A stretch of 64,000 bases of DNA from Sinohyriopsis cumingii (GCA_028554795.2 CM068829.1:135198579-135262578); one strand, 5' to 3'; shown: positions 23,402 to 34,949, counted from the stretch's first letter. The notes: generated by a model not told the origin, from the sequence alone. Program-made: numbers and translations.

Positions 23402-23402
23402 G
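23054..23402. repeat. Compound (TATC)n/(TA)n/(TACC)n microsatellite
   Basis: A ~350 bp array of ATCT, TA, TCTG and TACC units contains a central ~65-base (TA) tract and a terminal ~50-base (TATC) tract. Two overlapping ORFs rich in Ile/Tyr/Leu/Ser come from it and are not genes. It lies just 3' of the TRIM gene. Confidence 0.95.
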
Positions 23403-23594
23403 CAGTGTGTATGTGTGCTATTCGAAATATGTGATCAAAGGGTGTGAGTACTTTTCATGACTTATGTCAGACATATGTCATTGCAGAAAATTGTGAAGAT
23501 TTGTTCATTGGGCGGGGGAATGTGCTGGTGGAATTGTAATTATAAAGCAAACAGTTTTAAATATTTCATATGGTGCAATGTAACGAATAATGCA

Positions 23595-23660
23595 TTACAA
23601 CCTGCTCAGAATGACATTTTCGCTTAGGATCTCAGCAATCTTCTGCGGCCTCGGTCTTGC
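23595..23660 (-). CDS. TRIM gene exon 7 (terminal)
   Basis: It starts after ATTTTTTATAG and encodes ARPRPQKIAEILSENVILSR plus Leu and TAA. It is short, with no further domain. Confidence 0.75.
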   Translation of the reverse strand, partial: ARPRPQKIAEILSENVILSRL

Positions 23661-24289
23661 CTATAAAAAATAATATATAACATAAACGGTGTTTGGATCA
23701 TACTCCAAAATAACCTGGTACATATAATTTATTTTTGTGTTTCAAGTTTCGAAATATCTGAGAAATATAACCCTGTCATAATAATATGACAGCGTAAGCA
23801 TGCTTTTCTGATAAGCGCAAATCTGTCCTGATATTTTGGTTAGTTTAATTGAATTTGTAAAGCATGTTTCAGTTTATTTACCTTTTCTTGCGCCATATCG
23901 ATAAGTTTAATGTTGTCAATAGCTTCGTCAATCCATGGTGCACACATTTCCATTTTTATATTTTCGGGCGGCGTAAAGCAAGTCTTAATGTCCAGCAGGA
24001 TTTTACGTCCAGCCTCTTCTTGTCTTCAAGATTGAAATCAAAATTATGAAACATTTCCACACAAATGGAATACAGAAAATAAGAAACACTGAAAAGCATT
24101 ATAACTGCCTTTTCTTACGAACCACAGTTGTAATGAAAGCAACTTCTAAACCTCAGTTCCTTTCTATTCTATTTTTCAGATAGAGAATTAGTTTAAAAAT
24201 TGATTAATTATTGCAAATGCTCATGGCTGAATAAAATAGTACATTTAAGTAGCTTTCTCTGAAAGAGACAATTTTAACTTATTAGCAAT

Positions 24290-24357
<68 letters not shown>

Positions 24358-26616
24358 CACGCATTAAAATTAACGTAAGTTATGTCAGATCGGTGAAAAT
24401 CAATAACTGTACACTTTAAATTTCCATACCTTGTCTTAATGGAGCCGTATTGCTGAAACGTAATTGGAAAATTGATTTTATTTGTATTGTTTTAGGAGAG
24501 TGAGAGAGGGATATAGCTATATAAACTGTGTTTCCCGTTACTGTTAACCGTGTCGTTTTTGCTTGCCGTTCTAAATCTAAAGCGGTCATATGTTGTAAAA
24601 ATTCAAAATCATCCTTACAATGATAGAGAAATTGGTTGATTGAAACATAAACAAATACAAACACATACTGACAATTTCTTGCATATCATTCATCCATTAC
24701 AAACATGGCGTTCAGTATCGATGGATTATATTATCATACATGATATTAAATCCTACTGTAGCACACAGTATACTCAATTACTAGCACTTTTCTAGCATAT
24801 GTGTTCCTTAATAATTTAAATAAAATCGGCTATTTTTACAAATACGCATGGGTATTTTCATGATTTTGGACTGTAACTTATTACTGCAACTGTTATCCAC
24901 GGAACATACCTGTACAACAGATACCTTGTCCTTACTACAGATTTTGTTTATTTCAGTTTCCAGTCCCTTCATGTTTTCCATGTAGCTCTTGAGAAAACGT
25001 TCAGCTTCATCATAAACTTGCATCTTCTTATTTCTTTCCTGATTTAAATAACTCAAAATTGTATTTTGCTGCGTATGCAGATGATCATGCCATTTCTTAA
25101 AAGTGTGCTCCACTGTTGTTTTGATGGAATCAACATTCTTCTGAAAAGGTCGATAAGATCACTTTAAGATGTATGTATTAGCCTGCAATATATATTAATA
25201 TTCTAGTGTCGAAATGAAAATCTTAAATAGCATACATTTTGGAATTCAACGTTCTGCATTACGGCTAGCTTTTTCAAGCTGGCGCTTTGATAACGTCTTT
25301 TAACAAATATTGCATATATGTATAAACAAATACGATTACAACGTGACGTGATATTTAAATAATAAGTAACACTTAAGGTTTTCTTTGCAAAAATTGATAT
25401 TTTTAACAGACCTTATTTATAAATGATTGATGTGTTGTCATCGATGATGAATTTCTTTCATTTTACATCAGAAAGCATTTAGTTGGATATCCGAAAGCTT
25501 GCAAACGAAGTTAAACTCTAGCGGATTTTATAATTGACTAGCAGTGAAGAAGAGGGAGCCGGATGAGAAAATGTTTTGCATAAGAAATATCACGAAACTT
25601 TGTTATGGTATCGTAAATAAAATATAATATCAGCTATGGAGGACCTATTAACGAAGAAGATTTTCTTTTGAAATGAATTAAAAAGATGAAATATTTCATT
25701 TACAATGTTTGTCATTGGCAGTATTAAGAAGAAAGACAAAGTTGAATACATGTATGCCACTGAATACCTCTTGCTGTTAAAGCATTAGATAGTTGCTTAA
25801 TTTATATGTTTAATATGCATATAATTGTAACAATTTCTGTCTCGCTCTGTTGCGCACCGCAGTCTGAAGAAGCATTGCTCATAAAGTTTAATCGTTGGTA
25901 ATCGAATGCATATGGCTTGGTAATAATTTTCTATAGAAATAATGCAACAATGATTACCTCCATGGAATGTCTTGACTGTTCTACGACTTCTTTCTTTTCC
26001 TGAAGCATTGACACCCACTGCGTTGTGGTGACTAGAAAAGCTGATAATTTTTCCTGCATAAAATGAATTGAAATCATTAAGTATTGCAGCAACGAATTAT
26101 ATCATGTTCAATTGTGTTTCTCTTGCTAAATATAATTTATTTTTTGAAGGTTTATAATGGAAAACAGTATAGTGATTTTACAGTTTCCATTAACTTACCA
26201 GTTGTATTGCTCTTGTGTACCAATTAACATTTGTTTATTTTAATACCGTTGTAAGTGGAAGTTTATCATATAAGTTCATAAACGAATGTAACTGAAAATG
26301 CATGCCTCTAGTTTATGAAAACAATTGTAAAGAAAATCGATCTCTCCTTTTTTTACAGCATTAAAAATTGAAAGGTAAATTGATTGGAATGGCTGGAGTA
26401 ATGTACAGAACTAATCATAAAAATAATAAAGATAATGACTCAAGTAGAAATCAGAGCCTAAAGACATGGTTTCATCGTGTCAAAACCAGTATTTAATATC
26501 ATGCACACTTCACAGGTAATATTACAAGTTAGGATATCGCTACTGATACTGTTTTAGTCGATGATAAATATGATCATCAGAACCATTTCTTCTCTTTATC
26601 ATTACATCATCATCGT

Positions 26617-26655
<39 letters not shown>

Positions 26656-27222
26656 GCAATCATAAAAAATGATCCATCTAAAGCTCAAGCTGGTACGTGA
26701 GTCTGAATGCAGTAAAGTTCTCAAATTATTTCTATGCATTTGTCCGATAATGGATATGCTGCTTCCTTGATTGATATACTTTCATTTGTAAGTTTAAAGG
26801 CACATTCGTTTAACGAATACGGCTACTTAAGTACTTACTTTTCGTTGACTTAAAATGACGTCTATATCTTCTATGACGTGACCTTTGTGTTGCATTGAAA
26901 GACATCCAGGACATATTGTCAAATCACATCCCTCGCAAAATAAAGAAAGTAACTTTTTATGTTCCACACATATCATTGAACGTTGTGTGACTTCTTTAGC
27001 AAGTAAGACTTCAGACAGGACGTAATTCTTTGGTAGTTGATCAACATTTCCATTTCTGAGATCGACACTACCTCTACAAATTGGACAAGAAAACTGCTGC
27101 CTGTTGTCTGCTACCCCTTTAATGCATTTCAAACAGAAGGAATGGCCACAAAAAAGAACTCGTGGATCATTGTAAATATTCGTACACACTGTACATGAAG
27201 TTGCTTCCTCCTCTGCAGCCAT
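23595..27222 (-). CDS. TRIM-type RING / B-box / coiled-coil protein (predicted E3 ubiquitin ligase), seven exons
   Basis: Spliced model on the minus strand: 27222-26839, 26053-25958, 25140-24910, 24613-24549, 24452-24430, 24018-23882, 23660-23595. Phases agree at every junction and give 333 residues. RING: C10, C13, C25, H27, C30, C33, C46, C49 (CGHSFC and CPIC). B-box 2: C85, H88, C96, C99, C104, C107, H112, H115. A coiled coil runs through exons 2-4 (for example WVSMLQEKKEVVEQSRHSME), then a linker and a short tail ending ENVILSRL and TAA. There is no B30.2, NHL or other C-terminal domain, so it is a short TRIM. RING/B-box/coiled-coil proteins usually dimerise and transfer ubiquitin in the cytosol; the substrate is unknown. 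The start is MAAEEEATSC, because a 5'-UTR acceptor (ATTTCAG) lies 7 bases upstream. The 96-base intron between exons 4 and 5 keeps the frame open and could be retained, adding 32 residues. Confidence 0.85.
23882..24018 (-). CDS. TRIM gene exon 6 (linker)
   Basis: 137 bases encoding EEAGRKILLDIKTCFTPPEN and IDEAIDNIKLIDMAQEK, ending at CAAGAAAAG|GTAAAT in phase 0. Of the possible acceptors, ACAAG|AAGAGG is the one that keeps phase with exon 5. It is weak, so the 5' edge is uncertain by a few bases. Confidence 0.7.
24294..24354. repeat. (TA)n microsatellite in TRIM intron
   Basis: A pure TA tract of about 60 bases lies between exons 5 and 6. Confidence 0.95.
24430..24452 (-). CDS. TRIM gene exon 5 (23 bases)
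   Basis: A micro-exon of 23 bases lies between ACGTTTCAG and GACAAG|GTATGG. A 23-base micro-exon also occurs after the coiled coil in many vertebrate TRIM genes, although its phase differs here (enters after two codon bases, leaves after one). Confidence 0.6.
24549..24613 (-). CDS. TRIM gene exon 4
   Basis: It starts after TCATTGTAAG and encodes DDFEFLQHMTALDLERQAKT, the end of the coiled coil. The donor ACACG|GTTAAC is weak. The frame stays open into the next exon, so read-through is possible. Confidence 0.6.
24910..25140 (-). CDS. TRIM gene exon 3 (231 bases, coiled coil)
   Basis: It is bounded by GACCTTTTCAG and GTACAG|GTATGT and is 231 bases in phase 0. It encodes heptad-like sequence including HTFKKWHDHLHTQQNTIL and ERFLKSYMENMKGLETEINK. 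Vertebrate TRIM genes have an exon of 231-234 bases at this place. Confidence 0.85.
25958..26053 (-). CDS. TRIM gene exon 2 (96 bases, coiled coil)
   Basis: It is bounded by TTTTATGCAG and CATGGAG|GTAATC, is exactly 96 bases, and has phase 0 at both ends. It begins EKLSAFLVTTTQWVSML. A 96-base phase-0 exon after the RING/B-box exon is the usual structure of vertebrate TRIM genes, which supports the model. Confidence 0.85.
26611..26655. repeat. (CAT)n microsatellite in TRIM intron 1
   Basis: Fourteen or so CAT/ATC units lie just upstream of exon 2. Confidence 0.95.
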
Positions 27223-27229
27223 TGTTTCC
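26839..27229 (-). CDS. TRIM gene exon 1 (RING and B-box; includes 7 b of 5' UTR)
   Basis: It starts after TCATTTCAG, which implies an upstream non-coding exon, and ends at CGAAAA|GTAAGT in phase 0. It encodes the complete RING and B-box 2. Confidence 0.85.
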
Positions 27230-27395
27230 CTGAAATGACGAGATGTACAAATTATTAAACTTGGTAACATATTCCGGATCTCACTACGGTCATTTTATGT
27301 TCTGTACATGCATCCAAAGTTAACTCTGCTCGACACCGTCAAGAAACCACTCACACAAACTCACACACAAATGTGTGAATGGATTTGTTGTAAAC

Positions 27396-27560
<165 letters not shown>

Positions 27561-27649
27561 ATACTGTGAAGAGTGGACATCTTGCTTCGTGCACATTGTC
27601 CTCACCCAATGTGTATATAAGAAAGCAAATAGAATCAGCCCTTAATTAG

Positions 27650-29031
27650 TGGTCCCAAATACTGTTGTTTTATAACAGCCATGCCCCCATTGTCTGATGC
27701 ATAAATCACCATGACTGGGATTTAAAAAGTTTATCTGAACCATTCATCCCATCATATCTCTCGCTATTGATTAGTAAAGACAAACGGGTTCACCATAAAT
27801 AGCGACACAGTGATTAGACATATAGGCCGGTCCACAATTATATACTATTACAACAGTGGACAAATTGGATTGTATAATATGTAATAAAAGATCCTCAGTA
27901 AATATTTAAACGTGTAAATATGCCAAAATTTAAACAAACTTGGAAGTATTTAAATAACCTTTATGAAATCACTTGGCTCATACATTTCGGCTGATCTATG
28001 TAAACGTAACTGCGCAATATAATCAATTTATAAGGTATTTAACGCCACAGTTATACCGTCCTCTTGATTGTGTTGGTTTAAGACTGTGGTTTCACATACA
28101 TTTTAGTCAAATCCTGAAATGCTTAGAGAGAGCTGGCTAAATTTAATTGAAAAGATAATATACAGAAAATTAGCCATTTCATTGGCATGTAGAGCATTAA
28201 TTTTAACATTAGAATAGCTGAACAATGGGCCTGTCGAATGATATAGACATATCAATTTTTCTCAACAAATAATACACGTTAATATTAAGTGATTTGTTTG
28301 CCATGGTAGCTTATCGTAAATCTAACAATATACACTTTGAGGTCGAGCCTACAACCTGATTGAAGTCTTCTTTTATTTAAGCTGAGGTACATCTGAGTTC
28401 TTGCTAATGCATTCTCTTGTATGAAAGTTGCTTGTGATAACAGCCACGAATCGAAAGTGACTGCATGCACTTAATACTCTGAGTGGGGAACATTTATGTT
28501 CAGATAAAGAAACATGAGGGATTTAAAGCAAATCGTTTCTCCCTGCGAAATCCAACGGGCATTGAACTTAAATTTTCCAAGATATCTGAGTCTGTGTGAA
28601 TTATTCATAGGAGGACTTTGCTATTGGCCGACAGAGAAGGACTAGCATATGCCATTGTGCCTAATTCGATTCTGATATTTGAGCATCCATTTTCGTTTGC
28701 ATGCGCTTATTCAGAGATACAATAGGATGCCCATTAGGTAAAATGTTTCCCGGATGCATTCGTACTTTTGGTGCCTTTGACCCTGTCAGCCTTGCTTATG
28801 GTTGGTGTAATGATTTTTGCAAGGAGCAAAATATCAAATCAGTGGAACTTAAGGACATTTTACTGCAAAGTGAAGGTTATGTCGATGAAGGGAGATAGTG
28901 ATTGAGGAAAGCAGGGAACTAGACCACTATACCATCTCAGTGTTTGTTCGTCCGTTTTTGAAATATCTCATGGTATGTCGGGGACGAGCTAGACATAGCC
29001 GTCGAGTGAGAAAGCTGTCGTCCCCATGGCT
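27650..29031. other. Non-coding interval, nothing firm
   Basis: A 65-codon plus frame at 28701-28898 looks protein-like (AYGWCNDFCKEQNIKSVELK) but has no signature or partners. It could be part of the decayed Polinton to the right. Confidence 0.35.
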
Positions 29032-29308
29032 CTACCTGTGTTTCGATATAACATACAGCATATATATTAGCGCCATATTGTGCATTATCACCTTATGAGT
29101 AGTGTCCATTCCAAGGGTTACTAACTGATTTTGTGCATTTCCATAATTGCAGCCTAAGTGTATGCGCTTTGTGTGCGTTAGAAGAGAGTGACGGAAGAGT
29201 TCCAGGACCATAGTAATTATCTCCCGTAAGATGTTTTTCACCCAGGTATTTACCCCATGGAGTTTCTGGTATTAACCCCAGCGCCTCAGCAAGATAATGA
29301 GGTGGCAC
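29032..29308 (-). pseudogene. PLA2-like capsid-domain gene remnant, Polinton/adintovirus-like (copy 1)
   Basis: The minus frame from 29308 carries IPETPWGKYLGEKHLTGDNY followed by YGPGT, the calcium-loop region of viral PLA2-like domains. The start of the intact-looking copy at 39034 reads LPGTPWGKYPGEESIPGYN and then YCGPGT. After a frameshift, MHNMALIY stands where the catalytic His-Asp of SHDVAY is expected, so the Asp is replaced by Asn. Such PLA2 domains help capsids leave endosomes in parvoviruses and also occur in adintovirus/Polinton virion proteins. This copy is broken. Confidence 0.65.
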
Positions 29309-29310
29309 AA

Positions 29311-29778
29311 ATATTACAAACCAGCAATGTTATAATATCGTCAAGGAATTAAATACAGTTCAGAATGATTCCCTGTCGTCCGGTACAGGTGTTGCTGAAT
29401 TTATCACAGATATAAATGATGCACTGTCGGTCGAAGATCTTGATGGTACTATTAATAATCATGTGGTTCACGTTTGTGTCATACTTGACAAACTAACAAA
29501 TTGAGCCAGATTATGTTCACTAGGCAGACAAAAATACAGATGTCATTTTTCCTACACATCGGTACTCTCAGATCCCCAAAATGATTTGAGATTATTGTAA
29601 TTTGTTGGTTATCTTGGTTGATACACAATATATAAAACGCGAAAAATTAATCAACCTTGGTGTCCCGGCGACACTGAGTTTATAAAAAGTTTTTGCATAT
29701 ACTAATAAAACTCCACATGGAATCATTGCTATCAATTTACACGATCCAGCGACACGATATCGCATTGGTCTCGATTAA
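29311..29778 (+). pseudogene. A32-like packaging ATPase, C-terminal remnant (Polinton, copy 1)
   Basis: The plus strand reads EFITDINDALSVEDLDGTIN, matching EFITDISEAPSVDDLDGFIN of the minus-strand ATPase at 38470-38742. Further on, TPHGIIAINLHDPATRYRIG matches IPHGFIKINVHVPRSRYRIG at 38163-38240. The Walker A half is missing, and the place where the Walker B Asp pair should be reads HVCVILD. It is divergent from the PLA2 remnant next to it, the same head-to-head arrangement as at 38.2-39.3 kb but inverted. Confidence 0.7.
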
Positions 29779-29784
29779 ATGAAG

Positions 29785-29834
29785 AGAGAGAGAGAGGAAG
29801 AGAAGGTGGACGTAAAAGAGAGAGAGAGACAGAA

Positions 29835-29871
<37 letters not shown>
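29785..29871. repeat. (GA)n and (GT)n microsatellites
   Basis: A GA-rich tract is followed by a ~34-base GT tract. The matching GA tract in copy B lies at 36332-36363. Confidence 0.9.
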
Positions 29872-29872
<1 letters not shown>

Positions 29873-30127
29873 TTGAACATGGCAGTTAAAAACAAAGAAA
29901 AACTTGATACTAGGGACTATTTAAAAAATATGTGTTTGGAATGAATACATTAGAATGACAACTCTCGGCCAGTGGGAATGATATTCATCTTCAACTGTTG
30001 TGAATATTTCATGATTCGGTACATCTTTTTAGTTTTGTTATGTATTTTTAAGTTGTGTACAACCTCAGAATACGTTAATACAGCAGGGCGATTAAATGAT
30101 CTTAACGAGTGTGTTGAAACAAAGTAT

Positions 30128-30129
<2 letters not shown>

Positions 30130-30166
<37 letters not shown>
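30130..30166. repeat. (GA)n microsatellite
   Basis: A pure GA tract in the part of copy A that copy B lacks. Confidence 0.95.
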
Positions 30167-30170
<4 letters not shown>

Positions 30171-31080
30171 CTACAATCTATAACAAGAAGGAAACAAAAA
30201 GAGAAATATCACCGCATGCGGTATACAATCTTATCTGGTTTCATGGTCTTGACGAACCGGCATGTCTTTGAAGTGATAAATGGGTGTAACAAGATGAGTG
30301 ATGCAATTCACAGTTTTACAGTTTGAAATACAAAGTGCTTTCAGTCCTGGTTCTTTCCTACAAACGAGTCATTTACAAAGGAAAGAGATTTATTCTGCAA
30401 AACACCTGCTTACCCCTTTCACTTAGGGTCAAGGTCGCAGTCAAGGAATATGGTGTATTGACGTAGATTTAGAATCGAGCCTGCTGATATATTATTCAGT
30501 TAAACTTCTATGTGTTATGCTAGACATGCTTATATAGTTATTTTATGTGAGTGATGCATCTTGGGAATGGAATGGGAATGGCTGCACGCATTGTCAAGGG
30601 TTTTAACTTCCCTTATTTTACTCTCTATTCAGAACGTAAGTACACAGAGTTGACCCTGCAAAACTTTTAAAATAATCTTTAATAACACTTAGTATGTGCA
30701 TTGTCAAACGAGCAATGGAGTCTGAAATGTATTGTTTCCTTTATGCGATCATTTTAAAAGCTAAAATGGTCATTTTCTGTAAACAAAATGATGGTATTCG
30801 AAAATAAAAGACTGAAACAGTAGAGTAATCGCTATTTGTTTCAATTTAAAGAGCTAGCAAATAATAGGAAACTTTTTCTTCCTAATGCATAAGCAGTTCT
30901 TACTTTGTTATACTTTTTGCAAACATACCATACAGCCTACCTCAAGTGCCAGATGGCTATGACTTGGCACATTTTCTTACAATGATAACCCATTTAATTA
31001 TAGCGCTTGCGTCATCACACTGAAAGCATTTTCAGTAAGGTCGTTAGAAGAACTTTTAAGGAATTCTGCATGGCATATAA

Positions 31081-32201
31081 TGTAACGTCTTCATCTATCT
31101 AAGAAGGGTGATTAATTGGATTTGGCTGGCGTTATCTAGAGGTTGACCTTCCTCGGCTGGAGTGAAAGAAGAATATAATTTCAACAGAGAACTGAGCTAG
31201 AATACTGGGAAGAAATAAAGCAATACAAGTCCCCTTTGACAAGAAAATAACAATTTTAAACAGAACAAATTAATAACGACAATTCCAATTCAAGTTAGAT
31301 TATGTTAATAGAATTTAACAGGAATGTCCAGTTTGGATTTATTTCATCGTCATAACGAGAGGGGTGAAAAGAGTGCAATGTCCACGACCAGTTTGCATCA
31401 CCTTCTGCTCTTGACCGTGTATCAACGTCTTCCTAGTTCATCGTCTGCCTAAGCTCTATGCTTTCCTCCTTCATGGACTTCCTGGTCCTTTTATTCTGAC
31501 CTCGTCCTCCCTTTTCATCGTACGTCTGTCTTCAGACTGTCCCGTCTGTCTCCAAGAACCTGTTCCTTATTGCTGTTCTCTTTCAGAACTTGTGCGTCCT
31601 AGCACTGAAACCTGTCTTTCTTTTTTACATGACGGCTACCTGGTCCCCATCTTGTTTAGCGAGGATAGTACTATTCTCTTTAGGCTTCCACGGAATCAAG
31701 ACTCTCTTCTTCTTTCAGGACATTTCAGACTTAAGAATCTCGATAAGTTCGACACTTTGAATTCTGATTGTTTCTAACGTGCACGCCTTAATTTATTCTT
31801 CCCATCCGTAGGCAGCGGTCCCTAATGTTTCCCAAAGAAATAATTCCTTTCATCAGATTTAGACAGCTCAGAATCTGTGAACGACGGTGCGTAACAATTC
31901 CCCTTGAAAATATGACACATTGACATAGGTTCCTACCAAGCGGTTAGGGTTGGTAGCTTAAATGTTTACTTTCTATAGACCGTGTTAAGATACCCCGGTC
32001 AATTTCAATGAGTTCAAATGCTGCCCCTTTAAATTTTACACTGCCATGGGGGGGGGGGGGGGGGCGGGGGGTGGGGAGATGAACGAAGAAATGTCGAAGT
32101 GACTCTTCACAAAGACGTTTCTGGCTAGAATGAGATAAAATGTTAATGCTCAGTGAATTCAACTTTAACGCTCACTGTAATTCAAAATTCCACACTTCAC
32201 A
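31081..32201. mobile_element. Solo-LTR-like insertion with 5 bp target duplication
   Basis: It starts TGTAACGTC, ends CTTCACA, and is flanked on both sides by TATAA (31076-31080 and 32202-32206). Copy B at about 37075-37085 shows the empty site, CATATAACAATAAAATAC, with one TATAA. Length is 1,121 bp. TG...CA ends plus a 5-base duplication fit an LTR retrotransposon reduced to one LTR. The termini match only weakly and I see no internal coding region. The LTR family is unknown and differs from that at 15474. A 16-base G run lies at 32048-32064. Confidence 0.75.
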
Positions 32202-32856
32202 TATAATAACAAAATACTTAGCAGACAAGAATAATCGTCCTGGATTACACAAACTCGAACACTATTCATCATTTATCGTAAGATCGGCAAATTACGCTTA
32301 CATCATATGAATGTTCTGTTCAAGAGGAAACTTTAAAATCAACGAAAATGATATGCTGTGCTCTTCGATGTTGTCATAAATTCGGTTGTAGGTGCCAAGC
32401 AATACTGCCATTTTTAGGTTCAAATTTATCAATGCCTATAATTTACCCATAAGCATGCTTCCTCTGAAAAATACATGATTTTTGCTTGGTACTTATTTTC
32501 AGCTAATAAGCGACTTTTTATCTTTAAAATTCAGCATTAAATACACTGTAACACATACGCTGGTTTCATAGCTCATAAAATACTTAGATGTATGTCGGGT
32601 AAACATAAAATATACTGGTATATCATATCGTTAATCCTATAGAATGTTCAGTCATTGAATTCCCCTATGTTACTAATAATCGATTACTGAAACTCGTCGT
32701 ATATTGCTCTCGAAACTATAAGTGGCTCACCCAAAGATCTATCAATCTGGCGTGCGACCTCTACCGCTAACGTTTTTTATTATTAGGCTTAGAAACCTTG
32801 AGCGAAATTTGAATATACTTATACTAGTTTAAGCAGAGCCTTGAGAAACACTCACC

Positions 32857-32904
32857 TACTCTACTACTACTACTACTACTAATAATAATAATAATAATAA
32901 TAAT
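32857..32904. repeat. (CTA)n-(ATA)n microsatellite, end of copy A
   Basis: CTA repeats switch to AAT repeats. The same structure sits at the end of copy B (37747-37820). Confidence 0.95.
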
Positions 32905-33197
32905 GGTGAATATATATACGAAGTTTATCAAAGCATCCAGCTTGACAATGACGGAAGAACATATCAAGAGCGCCTGCAAGAAACACTTGACTTTACGTCA
33001 TAAAATCATGAAAGGTAAGGCATGCATGACGTGTGGATTTTTAGACAAATGCTAGAACCGAAAAGTGCAGTTTTTATATCAAGATCATGCAATAAACTCT
33101 TGACAATGGATTCTTATCTACATGACAAAAATTCAGAGCCTACGGTTTGACCTGAATAAAAAGTACTGTCAAACATCAAGAATTATTGGTTTCAGTA

Positions 33198-33210
33198 ATA
33201 TATATATATA

Positions 33211-33271
<61 letters not shown>
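33198..33271. repeat. (TA)n microsatellite
   Basis: A TA tract of about 74 bases with a single C. Confidence 0.95.
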
Positions 33272-33274
<3 letters not shown>

Positions 33275-33769
33275 CAATGGCGTAAGGAAATTACTATCAC
33301 GGTTTAAGACCTGGAAACGAGAATCATAACTGATAAAGACGGATTAATGTACGCATCTATTCGTGACATACAATTGTGGACGTAAAAAGTTGCAATCATT
33401 AATTATGATAAATTTATACTCCGATCATAAAATGCACGAGAAACAATCAGGCAGACTTCGCCCGTCCTTAAATAACAGCACGTATTGATGACGAAACTAG
33501 CAGCAATTGTCAGTAGATGTTGATAACATCCCGCCACCCACCCCCTTTGCTGCTTTAACACTAAGAATTATACAGTTAAAGAGCTTAAGTTCATGCAGAT
33601 TACGTAGATAGACTTTCTGCACATGAGATTATTATGACTGGTTGTTACTGTTGTTGTTATTGTTGTTATCGATTTAATGTCATTTCTCAGTGCAAACACG
33701 ATAGGTTATGCATGTCTGCAGTATACATGGTGGAGAAAGAGTCTGGAATATCTGTTCCATGGACGCTAA

Positions 33770-33868
33770 TGCAACAGTTGCCGAGTAACAGACTCGAACC
33801 CAAGCGGACAGAAGGGAAATGGCAGTGATTGATAAAGGCGAGCGCTTTAGGCTACTTAGCCACATGCG
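33770..33868 (-). mobile_element. tRNA-like SINE head, antisense (second family)
   Basis: On the minus strand GTGGCTAAGTAGCCTAAAGC and GGGTTCGAGTC sit about 30 bases apart like boxes A and B, with CGCCTTTATCAATCACTGCC between them. This parallels the head of the SINE at 50694 (TTGCCTTTACTAATCACTGC, GGGTTCGAATC). The body is absent. Confidence 0.5.
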
Positions 33869-34228
33869 GCAACTGTATTATGAACTGTATTATGTCTTTA
33901 ATGAATAAGCAACGTATGGAGCGATTAAATGTATTATCTGACAGATATATAATAATAGGTGCGACCTACAATATTTTGATATAGATCGAAGAACATGACC
34001 ATAATAATGGTAGCAAGCTACTACGTGTTGATTACGTTGTGCGCATACAAAACAGAAACATAAATAGATAAATAAACAAATGTACCTACTACTCACCACA
34101 CTATTTTCCTGAAAAATGTAGTTCAGTTTGTCATCTGCAACTACTTGCCCCGATCGTGTAGAACTGACATGTCATGATATCCTGATACATAAAAACACCC
34201 AGTACAAAGTCTGATCTGATTTACTTTC

Positions 34229-34371
34229 GTGAGAAAGCTTGCCAGTAGCTTCTCGTGGGTCGGTGGTTCTTTCCGGGTCTTCCCGGGTTCTTCCTCCACT
34301 ATTAATACTGGCCACCTGTACAGCCTGTCGTGTGCTGAAAAATGGCGTTCAACCCCACAACAACAACAACT
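34229..34371 (+). mobile_element. 5'-truncated SINE body, second family
   Basis: It shares GCTTGCCAGTAGCTTCTCGT (continuing GGGTCGG) and TGAAAAATGGCGTT with the SINE at 50694-50928. It ends in a (CAA)n tail, which that copy shows only as CTACAACAAG. It starts inside the body, so the tRNA head is lost. Confidence 0.7.
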
Positions 34372-34730
34372 GATAAACAGACATGTGCGATTATATGTAA
34401 CTGATACGACACTGATCCCGAAATTGACCTTACGCTCCGCCTACCGAGCACGTGACTTGACAACCTCTTAACCTCTGACAAACATTATGTGAAAATGGCG
34501 GGCGTGATAACATTAAAATATATACCAGACGATATTGGTGAGCAATATTTGCCATATGAAACAATATTGAGACAGAGACAGAAAGCGAGAGCATTTATCC
34601 ATCGCTTGCACTTCTCAAAGTTACGTCGGTATGTGGAGAACTCGCCCCAACGTATCTGGAGAGGTCACCCCAGAGTGGCTGGAGAAGGCGCCCCAATTGG
34701 TTGGAGAAGTCATCCCAAAACTTGTCACTC

Positions 34731-34811
34731 AAATAACCTTTTTATAACAGAATTACGTTATCTTTTACGTGAAATAACCTTTTTATAACAGAATTACGTT
34801 ATCTTTTACGT
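34731..34811. repeat. Tandem duplication, 41 bp unit x2
   Basis: AAATAACCTTTTTATAACAG and the following ATTACGTTATCTTTTACGTG occur twice with no difference. Confidence 0.9.
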
Positions 34812-34813
34812 GA

Positions 34814-34816
<3 letters not shown>

Positions 34817-34877
<61 letters not shown>
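34817..34877. repeat. (TA)n microsatellite
   Basis: A TA tract of about 60 bases. Confidence 0.95.
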
Positions 34878-34880
<3 letters not shown>

Positions 34881-34949
34881 GCGATGACAAAAGAGATATT
34901 AACTTAAATTAAAGCACTATCATAGTAATATGTATAAAAACGAAATTAA

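Larger units (their letters stand above)
29752..32908 (+). repeat. Direct segmental duplication, copy A
   Basis: It starts in the ATPase tail (ACACGATATCGCATTGGTCT) and ends in the CTA/ATA microsatellite. Blocks 29752-29985, 30610-31080 and 32202-32908 match 36303-37820 in the same order and orientation, at about nine bases in ten by eye. Copy A has two extra pieces: about 620 bp (29986-30609) and 1,121 bp (31081-32201). Confidence 0.85.

Noticed and set aside
23028..23460. Two overlapping ~140-codon Ile/Tyr/Ser-rich frames
   Set aside because: They come from the TATC/TA microsatellite array.
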